Positions 59,348 to 64,000 of a stretch of DNA of 64,000 nt are shown one piece after another (positions within the stretch are counted from its first letter, which is position 1; each line of letters starts with the position of its first letter). Origin of the DNA: Gammaproteobacteria bacterium (GTDB lineage: Bacteria; Pseudomonadota; Gammaproteobacteria; Steroidobacterales; Steroidobacteraceae); assembly GCA_016874235.1 (NCBI GenBank), contig VGUJ01000007.1:1-64000 (forward strand), read 5' to 3'. The notes beneath the pieces were generated by a model that saw nothing but the letters and a program-made list of their open reading frames with translations, was not told where the DNA came from and ran no database searches. The position numbers and the translations under genes were made by a program.

Positions 59348-60874
59348 TCATTCGAAATCTTTGACGATGCGTCGTGCTGCAACGCGGCCCGACAGCGTGG
59401 CCATCGGAACGCCGGGCCCGGGATGGACGGAGCCTCCCGCGAGATAGAGACCGGCGACGGCGGTCGTGGCGCCGGGGCGCGCGAAACTCGCAAACGGGCC
59501 GTGGTTGGCTCGGCCATACAGCGAGCCGCCCGTGCCCGGAAAAAGTCGATCGAAATCTTGGGGTCTCGTGATCAGACCATCACCGGCTCGGCGATCGATT
59601 CGAAGGCCGCATTGCTCGAGCAGGGTAAACGCCTCGCGTTCGACTCGGGCGAGGGTGGGGTCGTCGATGCCGCCCAAATCACCATCGGGGGGTGCATTCA
59701 CGAGCAGTAGCATGCGTTCGGGGGGTCGCGTCGTGTCGTCGCGTGAGCGCGGAGTCGCTGCGGCACCGCGGTCTTGTGCACACAGATAGACCGTTGGCGA
59801 GGCTTTGATGCGTCGACCTGTGAAGAGGCTGGTGAACTCCTCAGGGTACTGATCGCCAAAGAAGACGTTATGGTGTTCGAGATCAAACCCCTGTGTCGGA
59901 GCATGCAAACACCAAGTGACCGCGGAAAGTGCGCGATCATCGCGCGACATCGGCGTTCCGCCGCGGACAGCATCTTTCCCAAGTCGTCCTGAGGCAAGCG
60001 CATTGGCATCGCCGTTGAACACGACGGCATCGGTGGCGACGAACTCCCCGGTATCGAGTTGAACGCCGACGCAGCGACCGTCCTCAACGCGAATTTCCTC
60101 GACCGCAGTGCCGTAACGATAGGTGGCGCCTGCAGATTCGCCCAAAGACTGCAGGGCGTCGGCAATGCGACGCATACCGCCGCGGACGAGCCAGACACCC
60201 GATTGTTCGACGTGCGCGATCAGCATCAGCGTGGCGGGTGCCGCGAGCGGAGAGGAGCCGACGTAGGTCGAGTAACGCCCGAACAATTGACGCAAGCGCG
60301 GATCGCGGAAATGGGAACCCAAGGCGCTCCAAAGGCTCTGCCATGGCGGGGTACGAAGCATCGCCCAGAGACCGTCCTGGGAGAGTCCGCGGCGCGCGAG
60401 CGCGCTGATGAGTTCAAACTGCGAAGGCCGCGAGCGTCGCATGAAGGTGTCGACCAACGAGGCGTACACTGTTGCGCTTCGCGCACAAAAATCGCGATAC
60501 CCTCGAGCGTCGTGATCCCCGGAGAACTCGCGAATGGCCGCGCAAGATCGATCGAGATCGGCGTGAAGATCCAGTCGACTGCCGTCTGACCACGCATGGC
60601 GTGCGAGCACAGTGGCCGGGACAAGATCAAGGTGATCGTTCAGGCGCGCACCCGCATCGGCGAACAAACCTTCGAACACCCAACTCATCGTAAAGACAGT
60701 GGGGCCCGCATCGATCGCTGCATCACCGATCAGCACTTCGCGCATTTTTCCGCCAGCTTGAGCGGCTTTCTCAAATACGCTGACGCGGAATCCTTGATGA
60801 GCAAGATCGGTGGCCGCGGCGAGACCGCCCATTCCAGCGCCGACGATCGCGACGTGAGGTCTGTCTTGACGCAT
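59348..60874 (-). CDS. crtD: Carotenoid desaturase, 1-hydroxycarotenoid 3,4-desaturase (CrtD)-like
   Basis: VAIVGAGMGGLAAATDLAHQGFRVSVFEKAAQAGGKMREVLIGDAAIDAGPTVFTMSWVFEGLF...LYLAGGSVHPGPGVPMATLSG. Confidence 0.82.
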   Translation of the reverse strand: MRQDRPHVAIVGAGMGGLAAATDLAHQGFRVSVFEKAAQAGGKMREVLIGDAAIDAGPTVFTMSWVFEGLFADAGARLNDHLDLVPATVLARHAWSDGSRLDLHADLDRSCAAIREFSGDHDARGYRDFCARSATVYASLVDTFMRRSRPSQFELISALARRGLSQDGLWAMLRTPPWQSLWSALGSHFRDPRLRQLFGRYSTYVGSSPLAAPATLMLIAHVEQSGVWLVRGGMRRIADALQSLGESAGATYRYGTAVEEIRVEDGRCVGVQLDTGEFVATDAVVFNGDANALASGRLGKDAVRGGTPMSRDDRALSAVTWCLHAPTQGFDLEHHNVFFGDQYPEEFTSLFTGRRIKASPTVYLCAQDRGAAATPRSRDDTTRPPERMLLLVNAPPDGDLGGIDDPTLARVEREAFTLLEQCGLRIDRRAGDGLITRPQDFDRLFPGTGGSLYGRANHGPFASFARPGATTAVAGLYLAGGSVHPGPGVPMATLSGRVAARRIVKDFE

Positions 60875-60890
60875 CGAGGACGAGAGGCGC

Positions 60891-61643
60891 TCAGCGAGCT
60901 GACGGACTTGGAACAGCCGCTTTCGCCTGACGCTCGACCTGTAAGCGGTGGTAGATGATGAGCGCGAGGCCGACGACGAGAGGGATCGACCAAAGGCCGG
61001 GATGCAAAGCAAGGGTCGGAATCGTACGAACGGCGCCGAAGGCGAAGAACGCGGTGTACACGGAAATTCCTGCACCGACTAACGCTTTAATGTGTTCTTT
61101 GAGCCAATCGATCGATGCCGGCTCGCGTTTCAGCATGAATGCGAGGTTGGAGGCGACCGTTGCGATGCCGATCGCGGGCATGCCGAGCATGATCGGCTCA
61201 CCGATGCGCAGTGAGTATCCCGCACAAATGATTGAGGCGATCAGCAAGAGACCTTGCAGCGAGAGGTTTCGCCACTCGAGATTCAGACGATGATCGGATT
61301 TATTGACGAGGCAACAACGACCGTACCACGCAAGGTTCAGGGTCAGGACAGCGAGACCCAGCATCATCCAGCCGAAGATCCCGCGGATCCACTCGGCGTC
61401 GTCGAGATGGGGATGTGTATTGATCGGATCGATAAGCGTCGTGATGCTGATACCGATCGCGGCCGTGCCCGTCACCAGCATGGCCCAGGTAAAAACTCGC
61501 CCCCACTGTCGGTGCAGAAGGCTGCCTTTTCGGCTGACCACCGGAATCCAGAACGACACGAGGCCAAGGCTGCCCGCAAGGATATGCAGCACGACGAAGC
61601 TCTCGAAGGCGAGCACGATCCCCGAAGTCCCTGAAGCCAACAT
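60891..61643 (-). CDS. Polytopic membrane protein, DUF2306-like
   Basis: About 7 hydrophobic segments; VVLHILAGSLGLVSFWIPVVSRKGSLLHRQWGRVFTWAMLVTG. Confidence 0.78.
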   Translation of the reverse strand: MLASGTSGIVLAFESFVVLHILAGSLGLVSFWIPVVSRKGSLLHRQWGRVFTWAMLVTGTAAIGISITTLIDPINTHPHLDDAEWIRGIFGWMMLGLAVLTLNLAWYGRCCLVNKSDHRLNLEWRNLSLQGLLLIASIICAGYSLRIGEPIMLGMPAIGIATVASNLAFMLKREPASIDWLKEHIKALVGAGISVYTAFFAFGAVRTIPTLALHPGLWSIPLVVGLALIIYHRLQVERQAKAAVPSPSAR

Positions 61644-61764
61644 AGGCGAGGATGCTGCGCCCGTCGGCAGAGCCTTGTCAAAATACGGGGGTCCTTTGTT
61701 ACTGCCGTGGTCATCGAATCGAGCCCTCTTTGCGAGCAGCGGATACTGGCGTTAGGGTGGCGGC

Positions 61765-63135
61765 ATGTACGAGCCACCGCGACCGACTTCCCTGGCGGCC
61801 ATCGCTTCGCTTCTGCGAGTCGCGATGCGCGGCGATGGCGATCTGCTGAGCCTGCTCCCCGCCAAGGCGTACCGGGTCGACGCAGGCTGGATGGGTTATT
61901 CGCGTCGGTCGATCTTGATCGTGAATGACCCGGAGATGCTCCGCGAGGTCATGACGGATCCGCTCGATATCTTCCCGAAGAGTGATCTCATGGTCGGCGC
62001 GCTCGAGCCGCTCGTCGGCAACTCGATCTTCGTGTCGCATGGATCCGTGTGGCGACGTCAGCGAAAAATGATCGAGCCGTCTTTTTCGCACATGAGACTT
62101 GGCAAGGCCTTTGCGTCGATGAGCGCTGCGGTCGACGACTACGAGTCGAGACTCGACAGCGCTGCGGCGGCGGGAGAAAGTTTTTCGCTCGATCTCGCCA
62201 TGAGTCATCTCACTGCCGATATCATTTGCCGAACGGTATTCTCGACCTCGCTCAAGTCGCAGACTGCGATCGACGTCTTCGAGGCGTTTACGTTCTTCGA
62301 GCGGACGTGTGCACAGGTCGAGTTACGCCGCCTGATCTTTGATCCACCCTTTTCGAGTATTCCGCAGCAGCCAAGTGTCCTTGAGGCGTGTGAACGAATA
62401 CGCCGTCATTTGAGTGATCTCGTCGATACCCACCTCTCGGATAACCCCTTGAGCTGGGACGACATCGCAGCTGAGATCATCGCCGCCCGCGACCTCGAGA
62501 CGGGTGAAGGGTTCACCCGTAAGGAGTTGCTCGATCAGCTTGGGGTGATGTTTCTGGCGGGTCACGAAACAACAGCGAGTTCGCTCACGTGGGCGTTTCT
62601 GATCATTTCGATGCAACCCGCGCTCGCGCATCGCATTCGAGAGGAGGTTCGAGCCGTGGCGGGCGATGAGCCGTTGACGCTCGAGCAGGTACGAAAACTC
62701 ACGTTCGTTCGCAACGTATTTCGCGAAAGTCTGCGTCTCTATCCGCCGATTCCCTTCATGCCGCGCGTGGCGGCTGAGGCGGCGACGATCGGTCGTCACA
62801 AAGTAAAGCGTGGGGCAATGATCATGGTCTCGCCCTGGACGATCCATCGACATCGTGATCATTGGCGTCATCCTCATGCGTTCGATCCCGATCGCTTCTC
62901 GCCGGAGCGTGAGCACGAGCTCGTGCCGGGCGCTTACCTGCCGTTCGGTCTCGGGCCGCGGACCTGTGTGGGGGCGGGCTTTGCGACGCTCGAAGCAACC
63001 TTGATTCTCGCTCGGCTTGTCTGTCGGTATGACATCCAGGTGATTGATGCCGCCAAGGTCAGACCGATCGCCCGCTTGACCATCCGTCCGCAAAAGCAGC
63101 TGATGGCGCGCGTCGTTCGGCGCGTCGGGATATGA
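61765..63135 (+). CDS. Cytochrome P450
   Basis: I-helix LAGHETTASSL, ExxR ESLR, heme loop PFGLGPRTCVG. Confidence 0.95.
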   Translation: MYEPPRPTSLAAIASLLRVAMRGDGDLLSLLPAKAYRVDAGWMGYSRRSILIVNDPEMLREVMTDPLDIFPKSDLMVGALEPLVGNSIFVSHGSVWRRQRKMIEPSFSHMRLGKAFASMSAAVDDYESRLDSAAAAGESFSLDLAMSHLTADIICRTVFSTSLKSQTAIDVFEAFTFFERTCAQVELRRLIFDPPFSSIPQQPSVLEACERIRRHLSDLVDTHLSDNPLSWDDIAAEIIAARDLETGEGFTRKELLDQLGVMFLAGHETTASSLTWAFLIISMQPALAHRIREEVRAVAGDEPLTLEQVRKLTFVRNVFRESLRLYPPIPFMPRVAAEAATIGRHKVKRGAMIMVSPWTIHRHRDHWRHPHAFDPDRFSPEREHELVPGAYLPFGLGPRTCVGAGFATLEATLILARLVCRYDIQVIDAAKVRPIARLTIRPQKQLMARVVRRVGI

Positions 63136-64000
63136 CGACGGCGCTGCTCACGCTCGGTCGACTGCCCAAGGCGCTCGACATTGCCCGTGCCTTACAGGGT
63201 GCAGGCGTTCGCGTGATCGTGGCGGAGCCTTTTCGTCGACACTTGAGCGGTGCGTCGAGGGCGGTCGATCAAAGTTTCGTGGTCACAGCACCCGCTGTCG
63301 AGGGTCCGCGTTATCTCAAAGAGTTGCGCGATCTCGTCATCGCACAAAAAGTCGATCTCGTGGTGCCAATCTCGGAAGAAATCGTGCACGTGTCGGCGTT
63401 GCACGGACGGTTACCCCCCGGATGCCGGTTGGTCTCGATGCCGCAGACTGCGATCCTCGAGGTGCATCACAAAGGTCGGTTCGTCGAGACCTGTCGGGCG
63501 GCAGGGATCAGGGCGCCCGAGACGGCGGATGCAACCACACCCGAGGCGACCGCGATCGCCGCCCGTCACGATTACGTCGTGAAACCCGTCTCGTCCTGCT
63601 CAGGTCGTGGCGTGCAGTTTTTTTCACGTGGTGATCCGCTACCGCGTATCGACGAGCCGTCGATCATTCAGCGCAGGGTGCAGGGCCGCCTGGTCAGTAG
63701 TTTCAGCATCGCCCGAGCGGGTGAAGTGCGATGCACGGTCCTGTATCGCGGCGCGGTGATGCAGGGCACCGTGGCGGTGTGTTTTGAGCGTATCGAGGTC
63801 CCTGCCGAGATCGGCGACTGGATCCGACGCTTTGTGGCCGCTGTTGGGTGGGACGGTTTCATCTCTTTCGACCTCATCGTCGATGACGACGGTCACGTTC
63901 ACGGTATCGAGTGCAATCCGCGTGCGACGAGTGGCATCCATTTCGTTGAGCCGGCGGGGCTGGCCGAGGCGCTGCTTAATCCGTCGGGGAGTCATCCACC
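63132..64000 (+). CDS. ATP-grasp enzyme, partial (runs off window)
   Basis: ATG overlaps P450 stop (ATGA); DYVVKPVSSCSGRGVQFF...IIQRRVQG...GWDGFISFDLIVDDDGHVHGIECNPRATSGIHF. Confidence 0.88.
   Translation, partial: MTTALLTLGRLPKALDIARALQGAGVRVIVAEPFRRHLSGASRAVDQSFVVTAPAVEGPRYLKELRDLVIAQKVDLVVPISEEIVHVSALHGRLPPGCRLVSMPQTAILEVHHKGRFVETCRAAGIRAPETADATTPEATAIAARHDYVVKPVSSCSGRGVQFFSRGDPLPRIDEPSIIQRRVQGRLVSSFSIARAGEVRCTVLYRGAVMQGTVAVCFERIEVPAEIGDWIRRFVAAVGWDGFISFDLIVDDDGHVHGIECNPRATSGIHFVEPAGLAEALLNPSGSHP

Overview
The window is 64 kb of GC-rich, gene-dense, chromosome-like bacterial DNA. Gene content looks gammaproteobacterial, but that is inference. I see about 57 credible protein genes and two tRNA-Arg genes. 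I see no rRNA, CRISPR array, transposase or phage module. Most genes are housekeeping or core metabolism: paired acyl-CoA dehydrogenases, motAB, typA/bipA, an ABC exporter, gabT-like, tesB, htpX, proBA, gpx-ggt and a MacAB-like efflux system. The parts that stand out are: (1) a two-gene molybdenum enzyme at 29.7-33.5 kb resembling pyrogallol-phloroglucinol transhydroxylase. Its large subunit carries an extra N-terminal SCP2-like domain. Its small subunit has lost what appear to be exactly the four cysteine ligands of one [4Fe-4S] cluster. (2) A molybdenum-cofactor operon at 37.5-42.8 kb built from gene fusions: MobA-MoaD, and MoaE-(His-rich linker)-MoeB-rhodanese. (3) A carotenoid/bacteriochlorophyll-associated region at 55.6-64 kb (bchO-like, DUF3422, crtI, crtD-like) running into a cytochrome P450 translationally coupled to an ATP-grasp enzyme. 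(4) A six-gene lipid-modification operon at 21.7-28.5 kb. (5) A divergent pair of SDR paralogues resembling chlorophyll b reductase. All family assignments come from reading the translations and from remembered motifs. No database search was run.
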